Positions 7,708-16,165 of a DNA stretch of 22,920 nucleotides are shown in pieces. The notes beneath the pieces were generated by a model. That model did no database searches. It was not told where the DNA came from and saw nothing but the letters and a program-made list of their open reading frames with translations. Every line of letters begins with the position of its first letter. Position 1 is the first letter of the stretch. The stretch lies in assembly GCA_964517215.1 (NCBI GenBank), contig CAZFBR010000024.1, positions 1-22,920 on the forward strand, read 5' to 3'. The stretch comes from CAZFBR01 sp035353495 [NCBI: uncultured bacterium]. GTDB taxonomy: Bacteria > DAOPZR01. The position numbers were made by a program, and so were the translations under genes.

Positions 7708-8952
7708 TTAGAAAAACTCGTCGTACCAGTCGCTCATCCGCTTGAAAACCGTCTTGAAGAGATTGTCGCCCGTGCTGAAATTCCGCGACTTCTCCTTGCC
7801 CCCGTCCTGCTGCATGAACCCGTACTGCACCAGGCCCACCGCCGTGGCGTATTTCGGGTTGTTGACCACATCGACCAGCCCGTCCACCCCGCGCGGATTG
7901 CCGATGCGCACCGGCAGGTCGAGGATCTCTTCGCCCAGCTCCTGCATGCCCGTCAGCGCCGCCGAACCGCCGGTGATGACCACCCCGGCGGCGACCAGGT
8001 CCTCGTAGCCGCTGCGCTTGATCTCGCGGTTGATGAGCATGAAAATCTCCTCGACCCGCGGCTGGATGATGTTGACCATGTCCAGCTTGCGCAGCGGACG
8101 CGACTGCCGGCCGCCCACACTGGGGACCTCGATCATCGCCTCCTCGGGCACCAGCCGCGCCAGGGCGCAGCCGTGCTCGCACTTCAGCGTTTCCGCCGCT
8201 TCCTTGGTGGTGCGCAGCCCCATCGACAGATCGCGGGTGATGTGCTCCCCGCCGATCGCCAGCACCTCGGTGTGCCAGATGCTGCCGTCGACAAACACCG
8301 CGATGTCCGTGGTCCCGCCGCCGATGTCCACCAGCACCACCCCGAGCTCGCGCTCGTCCTCGGTCAGGGTCGCATAGGCCGACGCCAGCGGCGCCAGCAC
8401 GAAGTCGTCAACTTCGTAATTCGCCCGCTGCACCGCCTGGATGATGTTCTTCACCGACGTCACCTGCCCGGTGACGATGTGCACGTCCGCCTCCAGGCGC
8501 ACGCCCGACATGCCGACCGGGTCCTTGATGCCGTCCTGCCCGTCGATCTTGAACTCCTGGGTGATGACGTGGATCACCTCGCGGTCCAGCGGAATGGCCA
8601 CCGCCTTGGCGGCGTCGATCACCCGCTCGACGTCGGCTTTGCCGATCTCCTTCGTCGGGTTGGAAATGGCCACCACGCCCTTGCTGTTCATCCCCTTGAT
8701 GTGCCCGCCGGCAATACCCGCGTACACCGAGTTGACCTGCAGCCCGGACATGAGCTCCATTTCCTCGACCGCCGTGGCGATCGATTTGGCCGTGGCGTCG
8801 ATGTTGACCACCACTCCCTTGCGCAGGCCGTTTGACTCCGCCTGGCCGACCCCGATGATCTCGATGCCGCCGTCGTCCTTGCGCCCCCCGCAGATGGCAC
8901 AGACCTTGGTGCTCCCCAGGTCCAGCCCGATCACATATTCTCCCTCACTCAC
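7708..8952 (-). CDS. ftsA: Cell division actin-like ATPase FtsA
   Basis: A 414-residue actin-fold protein that tethers FtsZ to the membrane and recruits later divisome proteins. Phosphate-1 motif GLDLGSTK (9-16), a 1C domain region (about 85-170), phosphate-2 VDIGGGTTD (208-216), adenosine motif [10 protein letters not shown] (324-333), and a C-terminal amphipathic membrane-targeting helix ([17 protein letters not shown], 398-414). Start is GTG at 8952, preceded by a very strong GGAGGTGA Shine-Dalgarno sequence. Sits between ftsQ (31 bp) and ftsZ (43 bp), the classical order. Length is close to E. coli FtsA (420). Confidence 0.98.
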   Translation of the reverse strand: MSEGEYVIGLDLGSTKVCAICGGRKDDGGIEIIGVGQAESNGLRKGVVVNIDATAKSIATAVEEMELMSGLQVNSVYAGIAGGHIKGMNSKGVVAISNPTKEIGKADVERVIDAAKAVAIPLDREVIHVITQEFKIDGQDGIKDPVGMSGVRLEADVHIVTGQVTSVKNIIQAVQRANYEVDDFVLAPLASAYATLTEDERELGVVLVDIGGGTTDIAVFVDGSIWHTEVLAIGGEHITRDLSMGLRTTKEAAETLKCEHGCALARLVPEEAMIEVPSVGGRQSRPLRKLDMVNIIQPRVEEIFMLINREIKRSGYEDLVAAGVVITGGSAALTGMQELGEEILDLPVRIGNPRGVDGLVDVVNNPKYATAVGLVQYGFMQQDGGKEKSRNFSTGDNLFKTVFKRMSDWYDEFF

Positions 8953-8983
8953 TCGCTCTCACCTCCCCGTGGTCCGTCCCGCC

Positions 8984-9979
8984 TTACCGGCCGCTTGCCG
9001 CCGCCGGCTGCTGCCCGTCCGCCGCGCCCCCCGCGCCGAGCGGTTTCACCGCCGGGCGCAGGGCGCTGCGCACATTGATATACTCCACCCGCCGCCCGGC
9101 CAGTTGCGGCAGCAGGTCATGCAGCGTGGTGAATTTCTCCCGGTAACCCTCATCGCCGAGCAGCACCTTGTGGCCGTCCACCCAGGCGACCACATCCTGC
9201 GGGTCGCTGGTGTTGATCTCGGCGATGCGCGGATACCAGGCCGGGTCGATTGCCGCCAGCAGCTGCAGGGCAGTGGCCACCGCCGGCTGCGTGTTCGCCT
9301 GGCCGACCACCAGCTGGCTCGCATCCAGGCCGGTCAGCACCGGATAGCGGCAGTCGCCGGGATTGGCCAGCGTGAACAGCACCCCCTGCCGGTCGATCTG
9401 GTAGGCCACCTGCCCCCCCAACCGCACCAGGGCCACCGGTTCGCGCTCCACCACGGCAAACTGCAGTCCGTCGGGCAGCACCCGGGTCACCGTCACGTCC
9501 GCCAGGCCGCTGACCTGCGCCAGAAAAAACAGCCGCAGTTCGGCCAGGTCGAGATCGAACGCACGCGGCGTCCGCCCCAGGTTCTTGGTGGCCAGGTAAT
9601 GCTCGTAGGTGTCGCGCAGCAGCGGCTCGCCGAGCCGCTGCTGGCCGCTGAAGGCCAGCTGGGTCACCTGCCAGTGGCTGGCGCTGCGGTAGAACCCGCG
9701 CAGCTCCGTCAGAATGATCGCGACGATCAGCAGCAGCGCCAGTGCGCCCACCCCCAGCGCCAGCTTGAGGAACGCCGCCTGCAGGTCCGCTGCCGGCATG
9801 GTCAGCGCGGTGAACAGCGATTTGCCGCCGCGCCCGGCCTTGCGCGCCGCCGGCCGTTTGCCCGCCGGGGTTTTCGCCCCCGCCGTGCGCACCGCCAGCG
9901 TCTTGCCCGCCGGCTTGCGCCGCACGGTCACGTTGCTCTTCCGCCGCGGGCGGTTGCTGAAGCTGCTGAACACTTTCAT
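8984..9979 (-). CDS. ftsQ: Cell division protein FtsQ (DivIB family)
   Basis: A 331-residue bitopic divisome protein. A long, strongly basic cytoplasmic tail (1-70, many Arg/Lys and Ala-Gly-Lys repeats) precedes one membrane helix (about 71-92, LALGVGALALLLIVAIIL). Next come a POTRA domain (about 103-180, ending VVEREPVALV) and the FtsQ/DivIB beta domain (about 181-305, QIDRQGVLF, PVLTGLD, REKFTTLHDLLPQL), with a disordered tail. FtsQ recruits the FtsB-FtsL pair; both partners are encoded in this window. The tail is longer than in E. coli FtsQ (276 in total). ATG at 9979 is 3 bp after the ddl stop. The family is less conserved, but position and domain order agree. Confidence 0.93.
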   Translation of the reverse strand: MKVFSSFSNRPRRKSNVTVRRKPAGKTLAVRTAGAKTPAGKRPAARKAGRGGKSLFTALTMPAADLQAAFLKLALGVGALALLLIVAIILTELRGFYRSASHWQVTQLAFSGQQRLGEPLLRDTYEHYLATKNLGRTPRAFDLDLAELRLFFLAQVSGLADVTVTRVLPDGLQFAVVEREPVALVRLGGQVAYQIDRQGVLFTLANPGDCRYPVLTGLDASQLVVGQANTQPAVATALQLLAAIDPAWYPRIAEINTSDPQDVVAWVDGHKVLLGDEGYREKFTTLHDLLPQLAGRRVEYINVRSALRPAVKPLGAGGAADGQQPAAASGR

Positions 9980-9982
9980 ACG

Positions 9983-10918
9983 CTATACCCCGTCATCGTC
10001 GCCCTGCAGCGCGAGAACCAGCACGTCCTCGAGCAGCTGCGCAAAGGTTATTCCTGCCGCCGCCGCCGCCTTCGGCACCAGGCTGGTGGCGGTCATGCCC
10101 GGCAGCGTGTTCACTTCCAGCACCGTCGGACGGTTGCCGGCCCGCACGATGACATCCACCCGGGCGAGCCCGCGGCAGCCCAGCGCGCGATACGCCGCCT
10201 GCGCCACCGCCGCCGCCGCCGCCGCTTCATCATCCGTCAGTCGCGCCGGCACGATGTACTGCGTTTTGCCCTTCGTGTACTTCGCCTCATAATCGAAAAA
10301 GCCGCTGTCCGGCACCACTTCGACCGCGGGCAGCGCCCGCAGCCGCCGGTTGCCGATGATGCTCACGGTAATCTCGCGCCCGGCCTGATACTCTTCCAGC
10401 AATAGCGTCGCGTCACAGGCGAAAGCGCGTTCCAGCGCCGCCGGCAATTCTGCTGCCGAGCGGACCAGCGACATCCCGATGCTCGACCCTTCGAGAATCG
10501 GTTTGACGACCACGGGATAGGACGCGGGCGCCGGCACCGGGCCGCCGCGTTCCGCCACCAGCCACGGCGGCGTCGGGATCCCCGCCGCGGTAAACACCTG
10601 CTTGCTGCGCAGCTTGTCGAGCGCCAGCGCGGACGCCAGCACCCCTGACCCGCTGTAGGGGATGGCCAGGTACTCGAGCAGGCCCTGGATCGTGCCGTCC
10701 TCGCCCATGCGCCCGTGCAGTGCCAGGAAAACCGCATCCGGTTGCGCCGCCGCCAGGCGCGCCGCAATCGTCCGGTCGACGTCCAGCAGTGTCACGCGAT
10801 AGCCCGCCTCCGTCAGCGCCTGGGCCACCGCCGCGCCCGAGCGCAGCGACACCGGCCGTTCCGCCGACAGGCCGCCGTACAGCACGACAAGATGTTTGCC
10901 CTGCAGTTCCGCGCGCAT
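9983..10918 (-). CDS. ddl: D-alanine--D-alanine ligase
   Basis: A 311-residue ATP-grasp enzyme joining two D-Ala before MurF adds them to the stem peptide. Motifs: VLYGGLSAERPVSLRSG (12-28) with Glu20 in the place of the conserved DdlB Glu15; LHGRMGEDGTIQGLLEY (67-83); VVVKPILEGSSIGMS (136-150); FFDYEAKY (207-214); RVDVIV and LEVNTLPGM (267-275) for metal binding. Length matches DdlB (306). The ATG at 10918 shares one base with the murC stop (TAATG), so reinitiation is likely; the frame open to 11239 is an artefact over murC. An Ala run (232-237) lies between two conserved motifs. murB, often placed just before ddl, is absent. Confidence 0.96.
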   Translation of the reverse strand: MRAELQGKHLVVLYGGLSAERPVSLRSGAAVAQALTEAGYRVTLLDVDRTIAARLAAAQPDAVFLALHGRMGEDGTIQGLLEYLAIPYSGSGVLASALALDKLRSKQVFTAAGIPTPPWLVAERGGPVPAPASYPVVVKPILEGSSIGMSLVRSAAELPAALERAFACDATLLLEEYQAGREITVSIIGNRRLRALPAVEVVPDSGFFDYEAKYTKGKTQYIVPARLTDDEAAAAAAVAQAAYRALGCRGLARVDVIVRAGNRPTVLEVNTLPGMTATSLVPKAAAAAGITFAQLLEDVLVLALQGDDDGV

Positions 10919-12288
10919 TACTGCCGCTCCTTGAGCAGCGTTACCAGCTGCTCGCCGCATTTGTAGACGTCGCCCGCGCCCAGGGTCAGCACCAGGGTGC
11001 CGGGCGCCGCCGCCGCCGCCACTTCCGCCGCCACCGTCTCCTTGCGGGCCGGTGTCACCGCGACCCGGTTGGCGGCCAGCTCCGCCGCGATCATGGCGCT
11101 GCTCACGCCCGGAATCGGCGTTTCGCTCGCCGCGTAAATGTCGAGCAGGAAGACCCGGTCGGCCGGCCCGAAACTGGCGCCGAATTCGCGGTACAGGTCG
11201 CGCGTGCGCGTATAGCGGTGCGGCTGGAAGACCACCCACAGCGGGCCCGGCCAGCCGCTGCGCGCCGCCGCCAGGGTGGCCGCGACCTCGCTCGGATGAT
11301 GGCCGTAATCGTCCACCACGGTCACCCCCGCCGCCGCGCCCTTGCGCTGGAACCGCCGCTGCACCCCGCCGAAATCGGCGAGCGCCTCGGCGATCGCGGC
11401 AAACGACATGCCCATTTCCAACCCGACCGAAATGGCCGCCAGCGCATTGCTCACATTATGCCGCCCGGGAACGGGCAGCCGCGCGACCCCCAGCTCATGC
11501 CCGCGTTCGAGCACGGTGAAGGTCGAGCAGAACCCCTCGGTGCGGATGGCGGCAGCCATGAGGTCCGCGCTCTGCTCCAGGCCGTAGGTGCGGAATTTCT
11601 TCGCCACGCCGGGCAGGATCTGACGCACGTTGGCGTCGTCGGCGCACAAAAATGCCACCCCGTAGAACGGCACCCGGTTGATGAAATCAAGGAACGCCTG
11701 CCGCAGCGCCTCCATCGTTCCGTAATGGTCGAGATGGTCGTTGTCGATGTTGGTGACCACCGCCAGGGTCGGCGGCAGGCGCAGGAACGACCCGTCGCTC
11801 TCGTCCGCCTCCGCCACAAAATACTCGCCGGTGCCGAGCCGCGCATTGCTGCCGAGAAAGCTCACCCGCCCGCCGATCACCGCCGTCGGATCGTACCCGC
11901 CATGCTGCAGGACGCGCGCCACCATCGAGCTGGTCGTGGTCTTGCCGTGGGTCCCCGCCACCGCCACACCGTATTTCAGCCGCATCAGCTCGCCCAGCAT
12001 CTCCGCGCGCGGGATGATGGGAATGCCGCAGGCGCGGGCCGCGACCAGTTCCGGGTTGTCGCGCGCCACCGCGGAGGAATAGATCAGCACATCCGCCCCG
12101 GTCACATTTTCCGCGTGATGGCCGATGAACACGTTCACCCCGAGCTCGCGCAGATGCCGCGTTTGCGCCGACTCCGCCTGGTCCGAGCCCGTCACCCGAT
12201 AGCCGAGATTGGCCAGAATCTCCGCGATCCCGCTCATGCCGATGCCGCCGATGGCGGTGAAATGCAGCTGTTTGGTCTCACGCAGCAT
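10918..12288 (-). CDS. murC: UDP-N-acetylmuramate--L-alanine ligase
   Basis: A 456-residue Mur ligase adding L-Ala to UDP-MurNAc. Motifs: TAIGGIGMSGIAE (11-23), GSD (34-36), ATP loop AGTHGKTTTSSM (111-122), AEADESDGSFL (159-169), TNIDNDHLDHYG (179-190), GRHNVSNALAA, GVQRRFQ, DDYGHHPSEV and FQPHRYTRT. I chose ATG at 12288 (ACGGAGC eight bases upstream); it gives the canonical N-terminus and an 11-bp overlap with ftsW. The GTG/ATG-like extension to 12330 would add 14 non-family residues. In most dcw clusters murG stands between ftsW and murC; here the overlap leaves no room for it. Confidence 0.97.
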   Translation of the reverse strand: MLRETKQLHFTAIGGIGMSGIAEILANLGYRVTGSDQAESAQTRHLRELGVNVFIGHHAENVTGADVLIYSSAVARDNPELVAARACGIPIIPRAEMLGELMRLKYGVAVAGTHGKTTTSSMVARVLQHGGYDPTAVIGGRVSFLGSNARLGTGEYFVAEADESDGSFLRLPPTLAVVTNIDNDHLDHYGTMEALRQAFLDFINRVPFYGVAFLCADDANVRQILPGVAKKFRTYGLEQSADLMAAAIRTEGFCSTFTVLERGHELGVARLPVPGRHNVSNALAAISVGLEMGMSFAAIAEALADFGGVQRRFQRKGAAAGVTVVDDYGHHPSEVAATLAAARSGWPGPLWVVFQPHRYTRTRDLYREFGASFGPADRVFLLDIYAASETPIPGVSSAMIAAELAANRVAVTPARKETVAAEVAAAAAPGTLVLTLGAGDVYKCGEQLVTLLKERQ

Positions 12289-13393
12289 GGGGTCCGCTCC
12301 GTCGCGTCCGCTGGGCGATATTGCAGACAAGGCCGATGCCGAACAGCAGCATCATCAGCGATGTGCCGCCGTAGCTGATGAACGGCAGGGGGATGCCCGT
12401 GGTCGGGATGGTCCCCGTGACCACCAGCATATTGATCAGCGCCTGGCTGATGATCCAGAAGGCAATCCCGTAGCCCAGCAGTGAATGATACGGGTCCGCC
12501 GCCTGGCTGCTGACCCGGATGATGCTCATGAACAGCAGCAGGAACAGCGCCGCCAGCATGGCGGTGCCGAGCAGGCCCAGTTCCTCGCCCCACACCGCAT
12601 AAATGAAATCGGTATGCGGCTCCGGCAGGTAGCCGAGTTTCTGCACCCCGCCGCCGAATCCCGCACCCAGCAGGCCGCCCGAGGCGAACGCCACAAACGC
12701 GCGGATATTGTGGTAGCCGATGCCGCCGACATCATTCCACGGGTTCCACCAGGCCATGACCCGGTGCATCCCGTGGCCGCTGGCGATGACCGCAATGATC
12801 AGGGCGACGCAGGCAGCGCCGATCCCGGTCACCTGGGTCAGGGACAAGCCGCCCAGCACCAGCATGACCAGCGCAATCAGCGCCACGGTCATGGCCGTGC
12901 CCATGTCCGTCTCCACCGCGATCAGCACCACCGGCAGCGCGATCATCAACCCGGCCAGCGGCGGAATGTTCAGCACGCTGCCCAGCGGCGCATGCCTGCG
13001 CTCGCGCGCCAGTCCGGCCAGGTAGATGATCATCGTCAGTTTGGCAAACTCCGAGGGCTGCACCTGCTGCACCTTGAAGTCCAGCCAGCGCCGCGAGCCG
13101 TTGACCATCTTGCCCGCCGGGGTCAGCACAATGACCAGCATGGCGATCACCAGCACCATCAGCGGCACCCGATACCGGTGCAGCAGGTCGGGATTGATCA
13201 GCAGGCCGACAAAAAACAAACCGGCGCCGATGGCCATGGCCTGCGCCTGGCGGATGAGGAACGCGTCGGACGGCATCCCCGCGCGCAGCGCCACATAGGT
13301 GCTGGCCGAATAGATCATCAGCAGGCCGAGCAGCGTCAGCAGCAGGGTCAGCATGAGCAGGGGCAGGTCCGCCGTCGCCAGCCAGCGTTTCAC
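12278..13393 (-). CDS. ftsW: SEDS septal peptidoglycan polymerase FtsW
   Basis: A 371-residue, about ten-helix membrane protein of the SEDS family, the glycosyltransferase that polymerises lipid II at the septum with a class B PBP. Motifs: NGSRRWL (98-104), QPSEFAKL (112-119), ETDMGTA (161-167; the family usually has Q/E-P-D-x-G-T), LPEPHTDFIYAVWGEELG (256-273) with the essential Asp262, and GIPLPFISYGGTS (333-345). Start is GTG at 13393, overlapping the murD stop as GTGA. FtsW rather than RodA is chosen from the dcw position and the LPExHTDFI motif. Its usual partner FtsI is not encoded in this window. Confidence 0.96.
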   Translation of the reverse strand: MKRWLATADLPLLMLTLLLTLLGLLMIYSASTYVALRAGMPSDAFLIRQAQAMAIGAGLFFVGLLINPDLLHRYRVPLMVLVIAMLVIVLTPAGKMVNGSRRWLDFKVQQVQPSEFAKLTMIIYLAGLARERRHAPLGSVLNIPPLAGLMIALPVVLIAVETDMGTAMTVALIALVMLVLGGLSLTQVTGIGAACVALIIAVIASGHGMHRVMAWWNPWNDVGGIGYHNIRAFVAFASGGLLGAGFGGGVQKLGYLPEPHTDFIYAVWGEELGLLGTAMLAALFLLLFMSIIRVSSQAADPYHSLLGYGIAFWIISQALINMLVVTGTIPTTGIPLPFISYGGTSLMMLLFGIGLVCNIAQRTRRSGPHAA

Positions 13394-14757
13394 CGCGCGC
13401 GCTCCGCCGCCAGCGCGCGCACCGCATCCTTGAACACGCGCCCGCGCTCCTCGAAATCGCTGTACCAGTCGAAACTCGTGCCGCCGGGCGAGAGCAGCAC
13501 CACATCGCCCGGCCGGGCGGCGGCAAAGCCCTTGCGCACCGCATCCGCCATGTCCGTCGCCCGCACAATCGCCGGGCGGCTGGTCAGCGCCCGCTCGATG
13601 GTCTCCGCGAGTTCGCCGAACAGCACCACCGCCCGCACATGCATCTGCACCAGCGGATCAAGCACCGTGAAGTCGCCGCCCTTGTCCCGGCCGCAGCCGA
13701 GCCAGACGATGGGCTGGCGGTACGACTGCAGCGACTTGACCACCGCATCAACGTTGGTCCCCTTGGAATCGTTGATGAACGTGACGCCGTCGATGGTCAG
13801 CACCGGTTCCAGCCGGTGCTCCACGCCGCGGAACGTCCGCAGCACCGCCGCCACCGTCGTCGCGGCCACGCCGTAGGCCAGGGCCACCGCGGCCGCCGCC
13901 ATGGCGTTTTCCAGGTTGTGCGGGCCGGGAATGCTGATGGCCGTCGCCGGCAGAATCACTTCCTCATTCCCGTCCCGCCGCCAGCAGAGATTGCCCTCGG
14001 ACGGATAGACCGCCCAGGGGAACCGGTCCGCACCCGCGCCGATGTGGATGCGCCGGGCGCGCGACGTTTCCGCCAGCGCCCGCGCCTTGTCGTCCGCGCA
14101 GTTGACCACCGTCCAGTCGTCGGCGGTCTGGCAGTCATACAGGTGACCCTTGGCCGCAAAGTAGCTCTCCAGGTCGGGATAGCGGTCCTGATGGTCTGGG
14201 GTCAGGTTGAGCAGCACCCCCACCCGCGGCCGCATGCTGCTGATCCCCTCGAGCTGGAACGACGACAGTTCGCAGACAAAGACCCGTTCCGCGCCCGCCG
14301 CCTCCTGCGCCGCACGCGCCAGCGGATGGCCCATATTGCCGCAGGTCACCGCCGGCAGGCCCGCCGCGCGCAGCAGTTCGCCCGTCAGGGTGGTGGTCGT
14401 CGTCTTGCCGTTGGTCCCGGTAATCCCGACCAGCGTGCCGCGGCAGAACCGCCAGCCGAGTTCGATTTCGCCGATCAGCTCGATCCCGCGCCGCTGCGCC
14501 TCGACCAGCAGCGGGATCGTCGGCGGCACGCCGGGGCTGGCAATCACGCCGCTGACACCGTCCAGCAAAGCAAGCGGATGCCCGCCGAGATGGTGCGGGA
14601 ACCGCTCGTAGCCGGCCGCAAACTTGCCCAGCTTCTCCGCCGGCTTGCCGTCGTTCAGCAGCACCGTCGCGCCGTGCGCCTGCAGCAGTTCCGCCGCCGC
14701 CAGCCCCGAACGGGCAATCCCCACGATCAGGTATTTTTTTCCGGCTACGTCCATCAT
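13390..14757 (-). CDS. murD: UDP-N-acetylmuramoyl-L-alanine--D-glutamate ligase
   Basis: A 455-residue Mur ligase adding D-Glu. Motifs: IVGIARSGLAAAELL (11-25), ASPGVPP (73-79), ATP loop GITGTNGKTTTT (111-122), CELSSFQLE (162-170), NLTPDHQDRY (184-193), the AAK carrying the expected carbamylated Lys203, GPHNLENAMAA, HRLEPV, NDSKGTN, GCGRDKGGDF and LLSPGGTSFD (the last differs slightly from the common LSPACASFD). Two ATG codons stand in tandem (14757 and 14754). A GGAG (14766-14763) lies 5 and 8 bases before them respectively, so the second is also a good candidate. The ATGATG overlaps the stop of the small repeat ORF. Confidence 0.97.
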   Translation of the reverse strand: MMDVAGKKYLIVGIARSGLAAAELLQAHGATVLLNDGKPAEKLGKFAAGYERFPHHLGGHPLALLDGVSGVIASPGVPPTIPLLVEAQRRGIELIGEIELGWRFCRGTLVGITGTNGKTTTTTLTGELLRAAGLPAVTCGNMGHPLARAAQEAAGAERVFVCELSSFQLEGISSMRPRVGVLLNLTPDHQDRYPDLESYFAAKGHLYDCQTADDWTVVNCADDKARALAETSRARRIHIGAGADRFPWAVYPSEGNLCWRRDGNEEVILPATAISIPGPHNLENAMAAAAVALAYGVAATTVAAVLRTFRGVEHRLEPVLTIDGVTFINDSKGTNVDAVVKSLQSYRQPIVWLGCGRDKGGDFTVLDPLVQMHVRAVVLFGELAETIERALTSRPAIVRATDMADAVRKGFAAARPGDVVLLSPGGTSFDWYSDFEERGRVFKDAVRALAAERAR

Positions 14758-14996
14758 CTGTTCTCCGTCATTGCAGCTGCAGCGCGGCCAGCCCGCCCCC
14801 GCTGCTCCGTCCTAATGGCAGTGGCGCGGGCGCACTGCGTGCCCCCGCGCGATTGGGCGGCCATGCGCACCGTCGTCATCGCAGCTTCAGCGTGGTCAGC
14901 GCGGCCAGCCCGCCCCCGCTGCTCCGTCCTAATGGCAGTGGCGCGGGCGCACTGCGTGCCCCCGCGCGATTGGGCGGCCATGCGCACCGTCGTCAT
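14754..14996 (-). CDS. Small ORF (80 codons) made of a 39-residue tandem repeat; unknown
   Basis: An open frame exactly bridges mraY and murD: its ATG shares bases with the mraY stop (ATGA) and its TGA overlaps the murD ATGATG. Residues 1-39 and 40-72 are the same sequence because the DNA is duplicated; it begins MTTVRMAAQSRGG and is Arg-rich and basic, with one Cys per repeat. It ends AAAMTENR. It has no signal peptide, membrane helix or family I recognise. A weak RBS is available from within the mraY end. It may be a real coupled peptide, or a frame kept open so that ribosomes leaving mraY still reach murD, or simply chance: a 117-bp unit preserves frame on duplication. I give it low confidence as a protein gene. 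Confidence 0.3.
   Translation of the reverse strand: MTTVRMAAQSRGGTQCARATAIRTEQRGRAGRADHAEAAMTTVRMAAQSRGGTQCARATAIRTEQRGRAGRAAAAMTENR
14824..14850. other. 27-nt palindrome in repeat copy nearest murD
   Basis: Outer arms GCGCGGG (14824-14830) and CCCGCGC (14844-14850) pair over 7 bp. One C-C (G-G in minus-strand RNA) mismatch follows, then inner arms GCAC (14832-14835) and GTGC (14839-14842) close a 3-nt loop. No T-run follows on either strand, so it is not an ordinary terminator. It resembles the stem of a REP-like palindromic unit or an RNA-stabilising hairpin. Confidence 0.75.
14941..14967. other. 27-nt palindrome in repeat copy nearest mraY
   Basis: The same hairpin as at 14824-14850, displaced by exactly 117 bp. 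It lies about 25 nt beyond the mraY stop in the direction of transcription. In the transcript the two stems would stand in series between mraY and murD. Confidence 0.75.
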
Positions 14997-16165
14997 CGCA
15001 GCTTCAGCGTGGTCAGCGCGGCCAGCGCCAGGATCATCCCCATGATCCAGAAACGCACCACGACCCGCTGTTCCGGCCAGCCGCCCAGTTCAAAATGATG
15101 GTGGACCGGGGCCATGCGGAAGATCCGCTTGCCGCCGCGCAGGCGGTACGACCAGACCTGCAGGATCACCGAGAGCGTTTCCAGCACGAACACGCCGCCG
15201 GCAATGACCAGCACCAGTTCCATCTTGATCAGCAGCGCCACCACGCCCAGGATGCCGCCCAGCGACAGCGAGCCGGTATCGCCCATGAACATCTCCGCCG
15301 GATTGCAGTTGAACCACAGAAACCCCAGCCCGGCGCCCAGCAGCGCGGCGCAAAACACCGTCAGTTCGCCCGACCCGGAGATGTAGAGGATATTGAGATA
15401 ATGCGCGATCCGCCAGTTGCCGACCGCATAGGCAAAGATGGTGTAGACCAGCGCGCACAGGGTAATCTGCCCGATCGCCAGGCCGTCGAGCCCGTCGGTC
15501 AGGTTGACCGCGTTCGACGACGCCACCACCATGAGGATGGCGAAAAAGAGGTAGCAGACGCCGAGCGGCAGCAGCAGATCCTTGATGAACGGAACGGTCA
15601 GCACCGTCGTGTAGTCCTGGCTCAGGAAGGGAAGGACCGAATCCAGGGTGCGCGGGATGCCTGCGCCCCACAGTTTCGCGCCGGTCAGTCCGCCAAAGTA
15701 GATCATGCAGCCGACCACCAGCCCGATGCCGACCTGGCCCATCAGCTTGTAGCGCGGCTTGAGTCCCTTGTTGTTCTTCTTCACCAGCTTGAGGTAATCG
15801 TCGTAAAAGCCGATCGCCCCCAGCCCGATCGTGGTCAGCAGCATGATTTTGATGTTGAGGTGGCTCAGATCCGCCCACAGCAGGGTCGTCAGCATCAGCA
15901 CGGCGAGAATGAGAATCCCGCCCATCGTCGGGGTGCCCTGCTTGGTCTTGTGCAGGGCGTAGAGGTCCTTGACATGCTCCTGCCGGATGTTCTGCCCGAT
16001 CTTGTAGCGCCGCAGGATGCGCAGCACCAGCGGCCCGAGCAGAAAGCTCAGGAACAGCGCGGTGAAGATCGCCAGCCCGCCGCGCACGGTGATGTAGCGC
16101 AGCACCCGCGAATAGGGATGCCACAACTGATGCTGATAGCAGTATTCCGCCAGGGTGAAGATCAT
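14993..16165 (-). CDS. mraY: Phospho-N-acetylmuramoyl-pentapeptide transferase
   Basis: A 390-residue, about ten-helix membrane enzyme that moves phospho-MurNAc-pentapeptide onto undecaprenyl phosphate, giving lipid I. Motifs: HKTKQGTPTMGG (72-83), YDDYLKL (121-127) with the Asp pair, NAVNLTDGLDGLA (218-230), MFMGDTGSLSLGG (292-304), MAPVHHHFELGGWPE (351-365) and RFWI. Length exceeds the 360 of E. coli by an N-terminal amphipathic lead (1-28). The ATG at 16165 overlaps the murF stop (ATGA), with CGGAGC upstream. The last codons (LTTLKLR and stop) form part of the 117-bp duplicated unit; the enzyme itself is intact. Confidence 0.97.
   Translation of the reverse strand: MIFTLAEYCYQHQLWHPYSRVLRYITVRGGLAIFTALFLSFLLGPLVLRILRRYKIGQNIRQEHVKDLYALHKTKQGTPTMGGILILAVLMLTTLLWADLSHLNIKIMLLTTIGLGAIGFYDDYLKLVKKNNKGLKPRYKLMGQVGIGLVVGCMIYFGGLTGAKLWGAGIPRTLDSVLPFLSQDYTTVLTVPFIKDLLLPLGVCYLFFAILMVVASSNAVNLTDGLDGLAIGQITLCALVYTIFAYAVGNWRIAHYLNILYISGSGELTVFCAALLGAGLGFLWFNCNPAEMFMGDTGSLSLGGILGVVALLIKMELVLVIAGGVFVLETLSVILQVWSYRLRGGKRIFRMAPVHHHFELGGWPEQRVVVRFWIMGMILALAALTTLKLR

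Larger units (their letters stand above)
14781..15026 (-). repeat. Perfect 117-bp tandem direct repeat (2 copies plus 12 bp) at the mraY 3' end
   Basis: Bases 14781-14897 and 14898-15014 are identical over all 117 positions, and the first 12 bases recur at 15015-15026. Each unit includes the last codons and stop of mraY (GCTGACCACGCTGAAGCTGC is the coding version), a 27-nt palindrome and a GGAG-type segment. The real mraY end is the copy at high coordinates. A third, diverged version of the mraY tail lies at 14767-14792 (22 of 26 bases agree with 14875-14900), next to murD. Perfect identity implies a recent event or homogenisation. 117 is 39 codons, so frame is kept through the array. Confidence 0.97.

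Noticed and set aside
8441-10405. A 654-codon open frame on the plus strand
   Set aside because: Antisense to ftsA, ftsQ and ddl, which are certain. Composition is that of a shadow frame.
9983-11239. Longer ddl starting at 11239
   Set aside because: The extra N-terminal part lies over murC and shows no family likeness; the ATG at 10918 gives the canonical start and a TAATG overlap.
14781-15026. CRISPR-like array
   Set aside because: The copies are directly adjacent with no unique spacers, the unit is 117 bp, and it contains coding sequence of mraY. It is a tandem duplication.
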